From contig NZ_JAJNQN010000020.1 of assembly GCF_022227845.1 (NCBI RefSeq), positions 1 to 64,000 on the forward strand: 64,000 nt of DNA, in the 5' to 3' direction. The notes beneath the pieces were generated by a model. That model saw only the letters and a list, made by a program, of their open reading frames with translations. It made no database searches and was not told the origin of the DNA. Position 1 is the first letter of the stretch. Every line of letters starts with the position of its first letter. Source of the stretch: Ectothiorhodospira lacustris. Its GTDB lineage: Bacteria; Pseudomonadota; Gammaproteobacteria; Ectothiorhodospirales; Ectothiorhodospiraceae. Positions 8,366 through 19,223 of this stretch are shown here, piece after piece. A program made the position numbers and the translations under genes.

Positions 8366-8785
8366 TCATGGCCGCCGGCTGCGCCCCAGGCCGGACAGCG
8401 GATCCACGTCCCGCCACCCCATGAACAGCAGGGTGAACAGTCCGCCATGGAAGAACAGCGACGCCGCCCCCAGATGCGACAACTGCCAGACCATGGCCGT
8501 GGCCCCGGCCATGGCCGTCACCGCCAGGGTGTAACCCAGTAGGTAGCGGCGGTCCACGGGTCTCAAAAGACGCCAGCTCACGAGTGTCAGCGCGCCCAGG
8601 GTCAGCGCCGTTTTGAGGCCGGCAAATCCGCTCAGCAGGGCGGCCGTGTCGGCTTCGACGGCCTGCGACGCAGCCGGATCACGCAATGCCAGCACCAGCA
8701 GCACGGCCAGCAGGGCTCCGCCCCAAGGCAGCACCATGCGCCCATGGAGGGCTGCCTTGGGGTGTTCGGCGATGATGGATTTCAT
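8366..8785 (-). CDS. Small integral membrane protein, unknown function
   Basis: The 139-residue protein has about four hydrophobic segments: GALLAVLLVLAL, a stretch around TALTLGALTLVSW, YTLAVTAMAGATAMVW and LFFHGGLFTLLFMGW. A basic/proline tail (GRSRRP) follows. I see no catalytic motif or family I can name. It stands between the repeat cluster and a small cysteine-containing gene on the same strand. Confidence 0.6.
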   Translation of the reverse strand: MKSIIAEHPKAALHGRMVLPWGGALLAVLLVLALRDPAASQAVEADTAALLSGFAGLKTALTLGALTLVSWRLLRPVDRRYLLGYTLAVTAMAGATAMVWQLSHLGAASLFFHGGLFTLLFMGWRDVDPLSGLGRSRRP

Positions 8786-8937
8786 GGCCCTTCCTCATCA
8801 GCAAATGATGAGATTGGACCGCGGACACCGGGGAAAGTGGCATTTCCGGTCCGGGGGGCATCAGTAATCGTTTTATCTAACCCGATACTGGATTGGATGA
8901 GGCTTCGGTCACCCCATCGCGGCACTGAAGTGTACCG

Positions 8938-9159
8938 TCAGTGACCGCCGTCCCTGTCCTGGCCCGGCAGCGGCCGGCGGTGCAGGTCCTCGTAGTGACG
9001 GCCGGCGCAGTAGTCGATCTTCCAAAAATACAGCAGGTTGATCAGGCGTCGCAGCAGGCACCAGCGTCTGTCGCCTTCGGTACAGAGGCGATAGGCCTTG
9101 CCCGGTAGGGATTCCGGCAGGTCCTGGTGTGATGGGTCAACCTTCGGGGATTCCGTCAT
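8938..9159 (-). CDS. Small hypothetical protein
   Basis: The open frame encodes 73 residues with three cysteines and an amphipathic, basic middle (RRLINLLYFWKIDYCAGRHY). It is unlike the shadow frames around it and fills an otherwise empty 490-bp gap between a membrane protein and trpB on the same strand. There is only a weak ribosome-binding site. The family is unknown. Confidence 0.45.
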   Translation of the reverse strand: MTESPKVDPSHQDLPESLPGKAYRLCTEGDRRWCLLRRLINLLYFWKIDYCAGRHYEDLHRRPLPGQDRDGGH

Positions 9160-9232
9160 GGCTCGGGATCGTCCTGATGGACAAAGCGGTCAGGAGAGCA
9201 GGCTACTGCGTGGCTTTTTCAGGGTCAAGCAG

Positions 9233-9269
9233 CCGCTCCTGTACAGGAAATTGCCCCTGCACAGGAGCG
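9233..9269. other. Inverted repeat downstream of the TrpB-like gene
   Basis: CGCTCCTGT at the left pairs with ACAGGAGCG at the right around an 18-base loop. It lies just past the end of the reverse-strand trpB-like gene. No T-run follows on that strand, so it is not a clear intrinsic terminator. It may serve as a weak terminator or an mRNA 3' stabiliser. Confidence 0.35.
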
Positions 9270-9279
9270 ACCCCTCCGG

Positions 9280-10509
9280 TCAGAGGCCCAGGCGCTCCGC
9301 AACAAAGTCTGCGTCCTTGTCACCGCGGCCGGACAGATTGATGAGGAAGCGGGTGCCGGGCTCGGCTTCCCGGGCGGCCTTCATCACCCAGGCCACCGCA
9401 TGGGCGGATTCCAGAGCGGGAATGATCCCTTCCAGACGGGACAAGCTCATGAAAGCATCCAGACAGGCGTCGTCGTCCTGGGCATGGTACTCGGCGCGGC
9501 CGATATCCTTGAGATAGCTGTGCTCGGGACCGACGGAGGGGTAATCCAGGCCGGAGGCAATGGAATACACCGGCTGCGGCTCACCGGCCTCATCCTGCAG
9601 CATGTAGGAGTGGAAGCCATGCATGGTGCCCGGTGTGCCGTAGGTCAGGGTGGCGGCATGGTCGCCCAGTCCCAGACCGCGTCCACACGGCTCCACGCCC
9701 ACCAGACGCACGGCCAGATCTTTCATGAAACCGGAGAACAGACCCATGGCGTTGGAACCCCCGCCCACGCAGGCCACCACATAGTCCGGCAGCTTGCCTT
9801 TGAGTGTCAGGAACTGTTCCCGGGCCTCGCGGCCGATGATGGACTGGAAGTCCCGCACCATCATGGGGAAGGGATGCGGACCCACCACGGAACCGATGGC
9901 GTAGAAGAAGTTCTCCGGGTCCTTCATGTATTCCTCGAAGGCGCTGTCCACGGCATCCTTGAGGGTGCGGGTGCCGGTCTCGACGCTGACCAGCTTGGCA
10001 CCCAGGATCTTCATCTTGGTGACGTTGGGATGTTCCTTCTCGATGTCCACGGCCCCCATGTGGATCTCGCAGGGCAGCCCTACCAGGGCACAGGCGGTGG
10101 CCATGGCCACGCCGTGCTGGCCGGCACCGGTCTCGGCGAGGACCTTGGTCTTGCCCATGTGTTTGGCCAGCAGGGCCTCTCCCAGGGCATGGTTGATCTT
10201 GTGGGCACCAGTGTGGTTGAGATCTTCGCGCTTGAGGTAGATCTCGGCCTGGCCACCGCAATGGGCGCTCAGACGCTTGGCATGGTAGATGGGGCTGGGG
10301 CGACCGACATAGTAGGTGTAGAGCTCCGCCAACTCGTTCTGATAGGCCTCGGTCTGACGAATATCCAGGAAGGCCTGACAGATGTCATCCATGATGGCCT
10401 TGAGATGAGGAGGCACCGCTTGGCCACCGTAAGGACCAAAACAGCCATTGACATCGGGGGTGGACTGTTCAAGCAGGACTTTCAGGTCGGTTGCCGGGGC
10501 TTTGTTCAT
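9280..10509 (-). CDS. trpB: Tryptophan synthase beta chain-like PLP enzyme (solitary)
   Basis: The 409-residue fold-type II PLP enzyme has the TrpB hallmarks. These are [16 protein letters not shown] with the PLP lysine, the catalytic glutamate in [10 protein letters not shown], the phosphate-binding loop GGGSNAMG, and LSGRGDKD near the C-terminus. Known TrpB enzymes condense indole and serine to tryptophan using indole from TrpA. Here no trpA, trpF or trpC gene is adjacent, and the N-terminal segment reads [11 protein letters not shown] rather than the usual FGGxYVPE. I chose the internal ATG at 10509 over an ATG 13 codons upstream. It may be a genuine TrpB encoded apart from trpA, or a divergent paralogue that salvages indole. 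Confidence 0.85.
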   Translation of the reverse strand: MNKAPATDLKVLLEQSTPDVNGCFGPYGGQAVPPHLKAIMDDICQAFLDIRQTEAYQNELAELYTYYVGRPSPIYHAKRLSAHCGGQAEIYLKREDLNHTGAHKINHALGEALLAKHMGKTKVLAETGAGQHGVAMATACALVGLPCEIHMGAVDIEKEHPNVTKMKILGAKLVSVETGTRTLKDAVDSAFEEYMKDPENFFYAIGSVVGPHPFPMMVRDFQSIIGREAREQFLTLKGKLPDYVVACVGGGSNAMGLFSGFMKDLAVRLVGVEPCGRGLGLGDHAATLTYGTPGTMHGFHSYMLQDEAGEPQPVYSIASGLDYPSVGPEHSYLKDIGRAEYHAQDDDACLDAFMSLSRLEGIIPALESAHAVAWVMKAAREAEPGTRFLINLSGRGDKDADFVAERLGL

Positions 10510-10726
10510 GGATCTCGACTCTCGTTTCAAAATCAGCGGTGGACTCAAACATCGATCAGGCTGTCAATAACCCGTAATGCTAACCGCCCTGCCCCAACCT
10601 GAACAGTGCCCGCGGCAATACCGGGTTTTAGCCCCATTACCTTGCTAATAAACAGGCATTTACTTATGGCAAATTCAAAACATGCTATGCTGCGCCGCTA
10701 CATGACCGTCTGAATGAGCCTGCGCC

Positions 10727-11821
10727 ATGCCGCAACATCGCCCATTGCTCGAAGATGACGTTCAGGACAAGGTCCTGGACGCGGCCCAGGAACAGGCCTG
10801 GCAGCACCTGCAGCGTATCCGTGATGACCTGCTCGCCGCCCCGCCCCGCCCCGCCCGCAGCCATGCCTTCACCCGCTGGCTCCGCCGCGCACCAACACCT
10901 GCCGAACCCGTCCGCGGCCTCTACCTCTGGGGCGACGTGGGTCGCGGCAAGACCTTTCTGGTGGACCGGTTCTTCGAGGCACTGCCCCTGGAAGACAAGC
11001 TGCGGCTGCATTTTCACCGCTTCATGCAGAGGGTCCATGCCGAACTCAAGACCCTCAAGGACCAGCCCGACCCCATCCGCATCGTCAGCCACCGGCTGGC
11101 CACGGCGCGGGTGCTGTGCCTGGACGAGTTCTTCGTCTCCGACATCACCGATGCCGTGCTCCTGCACCGCCTGCTGGCGGGCCTGATGGAAAACGGGGTG
11201 ACCCTGATCACCACCTCCAACATCCCGCCCCGGGCGCTGTACAAGGACGGCCTGCAGCGGGAACTGTTCCTGCCCGCCATCGACATCCTGCAACGTCATC
11301 TGGAGGTGGTACATCTGGATGGGGCTGTGGACTATCGGCTGCGCGCCCTGGAACAGGCGGAAATCTACCATGCCCCGCTGGATGACGAAGCCGGGGTCCG
11401 TCTCAACGAGGCCTTTCAGTCCCTGGCGCCGGAGCCCGGTACCCAAGGCGGTGCTCTGGCGGTGGAAGGACGACAGATCCCGGTGCAAAGACTGGCCGAC
11501 GGGGTGGTCTGGTTCCACTTCAAGGATATCTGCGACGGCCCCCGCAGCCAGCTGGATTATGTGGAAATCGCCCGGGAATTCCATACCGTGCTGATCTCCG
11601 GGCTGCCGGTCATGGATGCGGCCATGGAAAATGCGGCACGGCGGTTCCTGGCCCTGGTGGACGAATTCTACGACCGCAAGGTCAAGCTGATCATCTCGGC
11701 CGAGGCCCGTCCCGAGCAGATCTACCAGGGACAGCGACTGCGGTTCGAATACCAGCGCTGTGTCAGCCGCCTGCTGGAGATGCAGTCACGGGCGTACCTG
11801 GCCAGTCCCCACCTACCCTGA
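10727..11821 (+). CDS. zapE: Cell division protein ZapE (AFG1-like ATPase)
   Basis: The 364-residue protein matches the ZapE/AFG1/LACE1 family in length and motifs. It has Walker A GDVGRGKT after GLYLW (about residue 68), Walker B VLCLDEFFVSD, sensor LITTSNIPP and the RFEYQRCVSRLLEMQS C-terminus. In E. coli ZapE associates with the constricting Z-ring and modulates FtsZ bundling in an ATP-dependent way. It diverges from the trpB-like gene across a 217-bp promoter region, in which I see no convincing operator. Confidence 0.95.
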   Translation: MPQHRPLLEDDVQDKVLDAAQEQAWQHLQRIRDDLLAAPPRPARSHAFTRWLRRAPTPAEPVRGLYLWGDVGRGKTFLVDRFFEALPLEDKLRLHFHRFMQRVHAELKTLKDQPDPIRIVSHRLATARVLCLDEFFVSDITDAVLLHRLLAGLMENGVTLITTSNIPPRALYKDGLQRELFLPAIDILQRHLEVVHLDGAVDYRLRALEQAEIYHAPLDDEAGVRLNEAFQSLAPEPGTQGGALAVEGRQIPVQRLADGVVWFHFKDICDGPRSQLDYVEIAREFHTVLISGLPVMDAAMENAARRFLALVDEFYDRKVKLIISAEARPEQIYQGQRLRFEYQRCVSRLLEMQSRAYLASPHLP

Positions 11822-11981
11822 CGGGTGTCATTTGATCCCGGCGGGACAATAATTTAATGTCGCCGTATTATCCGGACTGAACGCAGGGATTCCCGCCGGT
11901 CCCGGGCGTGAATCCCTGACCATGGAATAACCGATCGACCGTCCAGCCGGGACTCATCCACAGCGGCCAAGGCGTTTCACC

Positions 11982-13133
11982 ATGCTGATCAAGCACCCCG
12001 ACGACCATTCCCATCATGCAGAAGCACTCCACGAACTGATGGAGTCCTATCCCGGGCAGTCGGCCGAGATTCATCGGGAGTTGCTGCGGCTGCAGTTGCG
12101 CGAATCCATCCACATGTTCGCGGAACTGCTGGAAATGCAGATGGATCCCCTCGACGAGACTGTGGTGCTCCTGCATGACCTGCGCCTTGAGCACGAAGGC
12201 CGTGTCGTGGAGATCGATCACCTGCTCATCAACCGCAACCTGCAGATCACCTTGGTGGACTCCGTTCTTATCGGCTGCGGATCCTTGCGAGTCACCGCGA
12301 CCGGTGAAAGCCTCATCTGCCCCGAGGGCAATAGCCGCTGGCTGACGGCCGTCAGGCAGCCGTTCCCGGAACTGGAGGAAAAGGCGCAGATCCTGGGACG
12401 GATCCTGGACGCAGGGTGGTGGCCCAAACGCATGGGTATCCCCCTGGCGCATCCCATCGAGACCTGCCTGGTGGTGGACGATCACGACAGGATTGTCCTG
12501 GATGATCCGGCCATCTATGCATCCCGCGTCATCAAACTGGGGGATTTCCTGCCCTGGTACGCCAAACAGCGGATGAAGACCCCACTGACCCAGGGCGTGA
12601 AGGCACTCGTGCGCAGGGCCACCAACCGGGTGGACTTGAACACCCTGGAGCGGATCGGCTTCGATCTGATGGACCGGCACCAGCCTGCCCCGATGGACTA
12701 TGAAGAACGCCTGGATCTGGATCAACCGGAACCGGTATCTCCGGAAGAGATCGAAGACGGCGAGATGGAGAGGGGCCAAGACATCGCCGTGCAGGATGAG
12801 GAGGCGCCGCCGGAACCCACCCCACAGCCGTCCGGAGAAGAGGCAGCCGACACGCCGCTACCGAATGACACCCGCGCTGCGGAGGACGATCGTCAGCCCT
12901 CTTCCCGCATCGCCGCGGCACTGAAGATGAAGACGCCTGAATTCCTCGCCGAAATGGAATCCAAAGGCATGCTGAAAAGGAATCAAAAGGATCAACTGGA
13001 GTTGACCCCGGCCGGACGCAAACTCGGCGGAAAGGTCAGGGGGCGCGGCGGCAATCGCTCGTTCTCATGGCTTAAATCCGCGATTGAGCCCCTGTTCAAG
13101 GACCCGGGACCGGACCAGCAAAAACAGACCTGA
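11982..13133 (+). CDS. NERD (nuclease-related) domain protein
   Basis: The 383-residue protein carries a nuclease-related (NERD) core near residues 60-130, around LEHEGRVVEIDHLLINR and VDSVL, with the conserved Glu/Asp pattern of restriction-like nucleases. An acidic, proline-rich low-complexity linker (residues about 240-305) joins it to a small C-terminal domain ending in a basic segment (GGKVRGRGGNRSF) that could contact nucleic acid. AAGGCG precedes the ATG. NERD proteins are seen with DNA-processing and stress genes, but most are uncharacterised. The activity here is inference. Confidence 0.75.
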   Translation: MLIKHPDDHSHHAEALHELMESYPGQSAEIHRELLRLQLRESIHMFAELLEMQMDPLDETVVLLHDLRLEHEGRVVEIDHLLINRNLQITLVDSVLIGCGSLRVTATGESLICPEGNSRWLTAVRQPFPELEEKAQILGRILDAGWWPKRMGIPLAHPIETCLVVDDHDRIVLDDPAIYASRVIKLGDFLPWYAKQRMKTPLTQGVKALVRRATNRVDLNTLERIGFDLMDRHQPAPMDYEERLDLDQPEPVSPEEIEDGEMERGQDIAVQDEEAPPEPTPQPSGEEAADTPLPNDTRAAEDDRQPSSRIAAALKMKTPEFLAEMESKGMLKRNQKDQLELTPAGRKLGGKVRGRGGNRSFSWLKSAIEPLFKDPGPDQQKQT

Positions 13134-13218
13134 GGCAATCCAAACGCCGATAGCGCGGACCGATTCTGATGATCACCGGTATACTCTAAGCTCAGACGTA
13201 GCCACAGAGCCCGGTAAT

Positions 13219-14310
13219 GTGGACAAGCTCACCGTCCTGATCGTCGATGACGAACCCGTCAACCTGTCCCTGCTGACAGAGTTGCTGCGTGCCGATTATC
13301 GGGTCAGGGCGGCCGGTTCGGGCCGCCATGCACTCAAGGCAGCGGCCTCCAACCCCCCTCCGGATCTCATCCTGCTGGATGTCATGATGCCGGAGATCGA
13401 TGGCTACACCGTCCTGGAAACCCTGCGTACCCACCCCGACACCCGGGATATCCCGGTGATTTTTCTCACCGCCCTGAGCGATGCCGTCGACGAGGAACGG
13501 GGCCTGGAATGCGGCGCCAACGATTACATCACCAAACCCATCAAACCCGCCGTGCTGCGTGCTCGGGTCCGCACCCAGCTGGATGTGAAGCAGGCCCGTG
13601 ACTTTCTGCAGAACAAGAATGCCTTTCTGGAAGCCGAGATCGCGCGCCGGATGGTGGATCACGAAATCGCCCAGCAGGTCGGCATCCGCGCCCTGGCCCA
13701 CCTTGCAGAAACCCGTGACCCCGAAACCGGCAACCACATCCTGCGCACCCAGGTCTATGTGAGACTGCTGGCTGAAAAACTCAGGGACCACCCCCGTTTC
13801 GTGTCCCACCTCACACCCGCCAACATCGAACTCCTGACCAAGTCGGCCCCCCTGCATGACATCGGCAAGGTAGGCATCCCGGACAGTATCCTGCTCAAGC
13901 CCGGGCCACTGACCGATGATGAATGGCGCATCATGAAGACCCATGCCCGGCTCGGCTTTGATGCCATTGAGCGGGCGGAGGCCGATGTGGAACGCCCGGT
14001 TCCTTTTCTCATCCTGGCCAAGGAGATCGCCCGCTGGCACCACGAAAAATGGGACGGCAGCGGTTATCCGGATGGTCTGACCGGGGACGCCATTCCCGTC
14101 TCGGCCCGGATCATGGCGGCGGCGGACGTCTTCGATGCCATGACCTCGCCCCGGGTCTACAAACCGGCCCTGCCCATGAGTCAGGCCCGCCACTTCATCG
14201 GCGATGCCCGTGGACGCCATTTTGATCCCGACGTGACGGATGCCTTCATGGCTGTCTACGATGAATTCGCACGCGTCGCCCATCACCATCCCGACGCTGA
14301 AACCGCATGA
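13219..14310 (+). CDS. Response regulator with HD-GYP c-di-GMP phosphodiesterase domain
   Basis: The N-terminal receiver domain starts [10 protein letters not shown] and has the phosphoacceptor aspartate in LILLDVMMP (about D54). The C-terminal HD-GYP domain carries the HD pair in [11 protein letters not shown] (about H213-D214), then [15 protein letters not shown] with the GYP motif and AAADVFDAM. All are intact, so c-di-GMP hydrolysis controlled by phosphorylation is likely. I chose the GTG at 13219, which directly precedes the receiver fold; the ribosome-binding site is weak, and the frame is open upstream. It overlaps the hybrid kinase gene by ATGA, so that kinase is its probable phosphodonor. 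Confidence 0.85.
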   Translation: MDKLTVLIVDDEPVNLSLLTELLRADYRVRAAGSGRHALKAAASNPPPDLILLDVMMPEIDGYTVLETLRTHPDTRDIPVIFLTALSDAVDEERGLECGANDYITKPIKPAVLRARVRTQLDVKQARDFLQNKNAFLEAEIARRMVDHEIAQQVGIRALAHLAETRDPETGNHILRTQVYVRLLAEKLRDHPRFVSHLTPANIELLTKSAPLHDIGKVGIPDSILLKPGPLTDDEWRIMKTHARLGFDAIERAEADVERPVPFLILAKEIARWHHEKWDGSGYPDGLTGDAIPVSARIMAAADVFDAMTSPRVYKPALPMSQARHFIGDARGRHFDPDVTDAFMAVYDEFARVAHHHPDAETA

Positions 14311-17300
14311 ACCATGAATCCCTGCTGCCGGATGCAGGCGGAGAGCTTTCCTGGCTCATCGTGACCATCATGGTCGTCCTGATGATCCTCCTTGTCGCCA
14401 CGGCCACGGCCATGCTCCTGAATCAGCGCCGTCGGCTGCAACTGGAGCAGGCCATCAGCCGGGAGAAAGCAGAGCGCCTGGCCGTGGCCGAACAGCACCA
14501 GCAACAGCTCCAGGCCTCGGAGGCGCGCCTGCGGGAACGCGAAGAACTGCTACAGCAGTTCATCGAGCACGCCCCTGCGGCCCTGGCCATGTTCGATCGG
14601 GACATGCGCTACCTGGCCACCAGCCGCCGCTGGCGGGACATCTATGGCCGCGGCGAAAGGGAAGTAACCGGTGCCAGCCATTACGACGTCTTTCCCGAGA
14701 TCGGCGAGACCTGGAAAGCCGTCCACCGGCGCGGCCTTGCCGGCGAGATCATCCATGCCGAAGAGGATCGCTTCGAGCATGCCGACGGCATGGTGCAATG
14801 GCTACGCTGGGAGGTACGCCCATGGCTCCATGACGACGGCGACGTGGGCGGCATCATGATCCTGTCAGAGGACATCACCGAACGTCACCACCAGTCATGG
14901 ACCCTGCGCCTGCTGGCGCGGCGGGCGGAGGCCCTGCTCGAGTTGCCCAAGGCCGCCGAGGTCCTGGAGGAGACCGCTTTTTTGCAACATACCCTGACCA
15001 TTGCAGAGGACCTGACCGACAGCCGGGTCGGTTTCATCCACTTCGTGCATGAAGACGGCGACCAGGTTGAAATGATCGCCTGGTCAGAACGGACCCTGGC
15101 TGATGCCTGCCGTGCGGGTCAGACCCCCCCCCATTATCCCCTGGCGCAGGCCGGCATATGGGCCGATGCCGCACGCCGGAAAATGCCGCTGATCATCAAT
15201 GACTATGCCGGCCGGCCGGACAGGAAGGGACTACCGCAAGGTCACTGTCCCCTGACACGGGTTCTGGCCGTGCCGGTGATCGAACAGGGCCGCGTGGTCA
15301 TGGTGGCCGGGGTGGGTAACAAACCGTCCGATTACACCGATACCGATACGGAAACCCTGCGACTGATCGCTGAACAGACCTGGCACCGGGTGCAGCGTCA
15401 GCAGTCCGAAAACCACCTGCGCCAACTTTCCCTGGCCATCGAGCAAAGCCCCGACAGTATCGTCATCACCGATCTGCAGGCACGGATACTGTACGTCAAT
15501 GAGGCGTTTCTGCAGATCACGGGATATAGCCGCAATGAAGTCCTGGGGCAGAACCCGCGCTTCCTGCAGTCCGGCAACACCCCGCCGACGCACTACCAAC
15601 GCATGTGGAAGAAACTGACGCAGGGAAAGCCCTGGAAGGGTGAGTTCTACAACCGGCGCAAGGACGGCACTGAATACATCGAATTCGGCCATGTCGCCCC
15701 GCTGCGACAGCCGGACGGCGACATTACCCACTACGTCGCGGTCAAGGAAGACATCACCGAAAAGAAACGCACCGCGGCGGAACTCGATCGTCACAGACAC
15801 CAGCTGGAAACCCTGGTGGCCGACCGCACGGCACAGCTGGAAGATGCCCGCCGACGAGCCGACTCCGCCAATCAGGCCAAAAGCGCCTTTCTCGCCAACA
15901 TGACCCACGAAATCCGCACTCCGCTTAATGCCATCGTGGGCCTGGTGCACCTGCTGCGTACGGGGAACGCCACCCCCGCGCAACGGGAAAGGCTGAACAA
16001 GGTGGACAGTGCCGCCCATCACCTGCTCTCCATCATCAGCGACATCCTGGACATTTCCAAGATCGAGGCCGGCAAGTTCACCCTGGATCAGCAGGATTTC
16101 CACCTCTCCGCAATCCTGGATCATGTGCGCTCGGTGATCTCCGAGACGGCGCGCGCCAAGGGTCTCACCCTGACGACCGACACCGACACCGACACCGATA
16201 CGATCCCCGTCTGGCTGCGGGGCGATCCGGCCCGGCTACGCCAGGCCCTGCTCAATCTGGCGGGCAACGCGGTGAAGTTTACGGAACAGGGGACGATCAC
16301 CTTGCGTGCCCGACGACTGTCGGGCCGGGGAGACACGGTGCGGATCCGCTTCGAGGTGGAAGATACCGGCATCGGAATCGAGGCAAGCCGCCTGGACCTG
16401 CTGTTCCAGCCCTTCGAACAGGCGGATACTTCCATCACGCGCAAGTATGGTGGAACCGGCCTGGGACTGGTGGTCACGCGTCGACTGGCGGAGCTCATGG
16501 GCGGCGGCGCCGGCGCCCGCAGTGAACCCGGCAAGGGCAGCCTGTTCTGGTTTGACGTCAGGCTCAACCAAGGCCGCGCCCCCGGATCCGTCGCTGACGG
16601 CATGCGGAACGAGGCCATCCCCGCCACGGAGCGTATCAAGCAACATGCCGGCAAGCGAGTGCTGCTGGTGGAGGATAACCCCATCAATCAGGAGGTGGCC
16701 GCGGAGCTTCTGCAGCGGGTCGGCCTGTCGGTGGACAGCGCACGGGACGGGGGGGAGGCCTTGCACATGGCAACGACGGCGGACTATGACCTGATCCTGA
16801 TGGATGTACACATGCCCGGCATGGATGGACTGACCGCCACACGACACATCCGCGCCCTGCCCGGCCGGGACCGGACCCCCATCCTGGCCATGACCGCCAA
16901 TGTGTTCGAGGAAGACCGGCGTGCCGCCCTGGCGGCGGGGATGAATGACTTCATTCCCAAACCCGTGGAACCGGAATTGCTCTACCGGGCCATCGCACGT
17001 CGGCTGAACCCGGGCACGGTAGAGACCGTAGAAACCGTAGAGACCGTCGGTTCGGGAACAGAGCAGGCAGCGGGTCAGGATCGGGGGCATGCCGCGCCCC
17101 GAGGATTACCCACCGGCGTCGGCTACCACGAACAATATCGGGCACTCATCCCCCGCTTTCTGCAGCATCACGATGAAGACCCCGCCCTGTTCAGGGATCT
17201 GGCCGACCAGGGCGAGTGGGAGGCATTGAGCCGACGCGCCCACGCCCTCAAGGGGGCGTCCGCCAATCTGGGTGCCGAGACCATTGCCGTCATTGCCCGG

Positions 17301-17660
17301 GAGCTGGAAGGGCTGGGACGCGATGCACAGGACACGAAAATGCTGAACACCTTGTGTGAACAACTGCGACACACCCTGGATAACCTGAGGACCGGCTTCC
17401 CGACCGCAAGTGAAGCCCCCCACCCTCCCGAGTCCGTCGACAATGACATCCCTTCCATTGCGCCTGAGGATGGGCGGCGCCTGCTGGATCAGATGGAAGT
17501 CCTGCTGGACGGTGACGATACCGACATCGTCGATGTTTACGAGGCACACCGGGACTGGCTGCACAGGACCCTGGGCCCGGAAGCCCAGGCGCTGCAGCGG
17601 CATATCGACCACTTCGACTACCCCGCAGCCCTGGAGCTTCTCAGACGCCTGCGCCGCTAG
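14307..17660 (+). CDS. Hybrid sensor histidine kinase (PAS-GAF-PAS-HisKA-HATPase-REC-HPt)
   Basis: The 1117-residue protein has one N-terminal membrane segment (about 15-40) and a short coiled coil. A PAS domain (about 80-195), a GAF domain (about 200-365) and a second PAS (about 370-490) follow. The kinase core has the phosphorylated histidine in [12 protein letters not shown] (H534), the N-box [15 protein letters not shown], and the G-boxes DTGIGI and GGTGLGL. A receiver domain has its aspartate in LILMDVHMP (D833), and an HPt domain has its histidine in [13 protein letters not shown] (H979). A further helical segment ends the protein. Short DNA tandem repeats encode TDTDTDTD (about 626-633) and [10 protein letters not shown] before the HPt. 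It is co-translated with the HD-GYP regulator. The signal is unknown. Confidence 0.9.
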   Translation: MNHESLLPDAGGELSWLIVTIMVVLMILLVATATAMLLNQRRRLQLEQAISREKAERLAVAEQHQQQLQASEARLREREELLQQFIEHAPAALAMFDRDMRYLATSRRWRDIYGRGEREVTGASHYDVFPEIGETWKAVHRRGLAGEIIHAEEDRFEHADGMVQWLRWEVRPWLHDDGDVGGIMILSEDITERHHQSWTLRLLARRAEALLELPKAAEVLEETAFLQHTLTIAEDLTDSRVGFIHFVHEDGDQVEMIAWSERTLADACRAGQTPPHYPLAQAGIWADAARRKMPLIINDYAGRPDRKGLPQGHCPLTRVLAVPVIEQGRVVMVAGVGNKPSDYTDTDTETLRLIAEQTWHRVQRQQSENHLRQLSLAIEQSPDSIVITDLQARILYVNEAFLQITGYSRNEVLGQNPRFLQSGNTPPTHYQRMWKKLTQGKPWKGEFYNRRKDGTEYIEFGHVAPLRQPDGDITHYVAVKEDITEKKRTAAELDRHRHQLETLVADRTAQLEDARRRADSANQAKSAFLANMTHEIRTPLNAIVGLVHLLRTGNATPAQRERLNKVDSAAHHLLSIISDILDISKIEAGKFTLDQQDFHLSAILDHVRSVISETARAKGLTLTTDTDTDTDTIPVWLRGDPARLRQALLNLAGNAVKFTEQGTITLRARRLSGRGDTVRIRFEVEDTGIGIEASRLDLLFQPFEQADTSITRKYGGTGLGLVVTRRLAELMGGGAGARSEPGKGSLFWFDVRLNQGRAPGSVADGMRNEAIPATERIKQHAGKRVLLVEDNPINQEVAAELLQRVGLSVDSARDGGEALHMATTADYDLILMDVHMPGMDGLTATRHIRALPGRDRTPILAMTANVFEEDRRAALAAGMNDFIPKPVEPELLYRAIARRLNPGTVETVETVETVGSGTEQAAGQDRGHAAPRGLPTGVGYHEQYRALIPRFLQHHDEDPALFRDLADQGEWEALSRRAHALKGASANLGAETIAVIARELEGLGRDAQDTKMLNTLCEQLRHTLDNLRTGFPTASEAPHPPESVDNDIPSIAPEDGRRLLDQMEVLLDGDDTDIVDVYEAHRDWLHRTLGPEAQALQRHIDHFDYPAALELLRRLRR

Positions 17661-18952
17661 GCGCAGGCAACGGCGCGGACCGCATCTCCACGGGGGTCAC
17701 TCCCGGTCAGACGCAGGTCAAACCGTTCCTGCAACACTTGAAACACGTCGGGGGTAATGAAGGCCGGCGGATTCGGCCCCAGCGTGATCCCCTTCACCCC
17801 CAGACTCAGCAGGGTCAGCAGTACCGCCACCGCCTTCTGCTCGAACCAGCTGATCACCAGGGTCAGCGGCAGTTCGTTGATCCCGCAGTTCATGGCCTGG
17901 GCCAGGGCGGTGGCCACCCGGATGGCGCCGTAGGCGTCATTGCACTGCCCCATGTCCAGCAGACGGGGGAAGCCCAGGTGTTCGCCGTAGTCATGGTCGC
18001 GGATACGGTATTTGCCGCAGCCCAGGGTGAGGATGAAGGTATCCCGGGGCGTGGCCTCGGCATAGTCGCTGAAGTAGTTGCGGCCCTTGGCCGCCCCGTC
18101 GCAACCGCCGATGACGAAGAAGCGCCGGATCTGACCGGCCTTCACCGCGTCGAGTAGGGTCTCGGCGTGGGCCAGCAGCACGCTGTGATGGAAACCCACC
18201 ATCGACTCACCGGTCACGGCGGCGGGGCAAGGCGCGCAACGCCGGGCGGCCTCGATCACGGCCGAGAAATCATCACCCTCGATGCACTGCCCCTGAGGCA
18301 CCGCCGTGGCCCGGGTGGTGAACAGGCGATCCCGATAACTTTCCGGCGGGATCAACACGCAGTTGGTAGTGGCCAGGATGGCACCGGGGAACTGGGCAAA
18401 CTCCCGCTTCTGATCCTGCCAGGCACCGCCGAAGTTGCCGGCCAGGTTCGGATGCCGATGAAGCTTGGGATACATGTGAGCCGGCAGCATCTCGCCGTGG
18501 GTGTAAACCATGATGTCGGTGCCTTCCACCTGCTTGAGCAGGTGCCACAGATCCAGCAGGTCATGGCCGGTTACCAGGATGCCGGGGCCGGCCACCGTAC
18601 CGTGTCTGACGGTGGCCGGGGCGGGCTGGCCGAAGGTCTCCACATGGCCCCGGTCCAGCATCTCCATCACCTTCAGGTTCATCTGTCCGCAGCGCAGGCA
18701 CAGCGCCAGCAGGCTCTCCATGTCGAAATTGACGTTGGTCATGGTGGCGAACAGGGCCTCCTCCATGAAGGCGGCCACCTCCGGATCGGACTGACCCAGA
18801 CGGCGGGCATGGTGGGCATAGGCGGCCATGCCCTTGAGGCCGTAGAGCAGCAACTCCTGCAGGGAATGCATGTTCTCATCCTTGCCGCAGGTGCCTGGCG
18901 AGCTGACACAGGCGGTCTGGCGGAAGGTCTGTTCGCACTGGTTGCAATTCAT
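17657..18952 (-). CDS. hcp: Hybrid cluster protein (hydroxylamine/NO reductase), short class III-like form
   Basis: The protein begins [10 protein letters not shown] with cysteines spaced CX2CX8CX6C for the cubane cluster. It keeps the hybrid-cluster ligand segments: [53 protein letters not shown] and the glutamate in WFEQKAV. At 431 residues it is about 110 shorter than typical E. coli or Desulfovibrio HCP. The gap falls between the N-terminal helices and VTGHDL, where class III HCPs lack one helical bundle. HCP reduces nitric oxide or hydroxylamine and is linked to protein S-nitrosylation. AGGAG lies seven bases before the ATG. No hcr reductase gene is adjacent. An FNR/DNR-type box lies upstream. 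Confidence 0.9.
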   Translation of the reverse strand: MNCNQCEQTFRQTACVSSPGTCGKDENMHSLQELLLYGLKGMAAYAHHARRLGQSDPEVAAFMEEALFATMTNVNFDMESLLALCLRCGQMNLKVMEMLDRGHVETFGQPAPATVRHGTVAGPGILVTGHDLLDLWHLLKQVEGTDIMVYTHGEMLPAHMYPKLHRHPNLAGNFGGAWQDQKREFAQFPGAILATTNCVLIPPESYRDRLFTTRATAVPQGQCIEGDDFSAVIEAARRCAPCPAAVTGESMVGFHHSVLLAHAETLLDAVKAGQIRRFFVIGGCDGAAKGRNYFSDYAEATPRDTFILTLGCGKYRIRDHDYGEHLGFPRLLDMGQCNDAYGAIRVATALAQAMNCGINELPLTLVISWFEQKAVAVLLTLLSLGVKGITLGPNPPAFITPDVFQVLQERFDLRLTGSDPRGDAVRAVACA

Positions 18953-18989
18953 GACTGCGCTCCTGGAGGGATCTGAAAATGTGGTCGCA

Positions 18990-19031
18990 GTATGGGTAGC
19001 AGGCCGACGGCCCGGCCTTGACTCGCATCAA
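18990..19031 (-). promoter_or_regulatory. FNR/DNR-type box and class II promoter for hcp
   Basis: TTGACTCGCATCAA at 19018-19031 matches the palindrome TTGAT-N4-ATCAA at nine of its ten conserved positions. On the reverse strand a -10-like CATACT (18990-18995) sits where +1 would place the box centre near -41.5, the geometry of FNR-activated class II promoters. The hcp start follows 40 bp further on. This predicts induction by anoxia or nitric oxide. The wider stretch 18953-19223 holds no other feature I recognise. Confidence 0.65.
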
Positions 19032-19223
19032 GGCGAAAACAGCCACGTTGCCGAGCCTGCAGCACCGTCCGATAGCGTGCCGCAGCTCCGCTCCCGGCAA
19101 GCCGTCCTGGCAAGTCTCAGGCGGGTTGACTATAAGCATGCTATGGCCGGCCCTCGTGCCGGGCGACTTTCCGGCCATCATCTGTAGTACTCAGCGCTGG
19201 CCTTGCCCCTGCCGGAGACGGAT

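Noticed and set aside
9233-9269. Strong rho-independent terminator for trpB
   Set aside because: A stem exists, but no T-run follows on the relevant strand.
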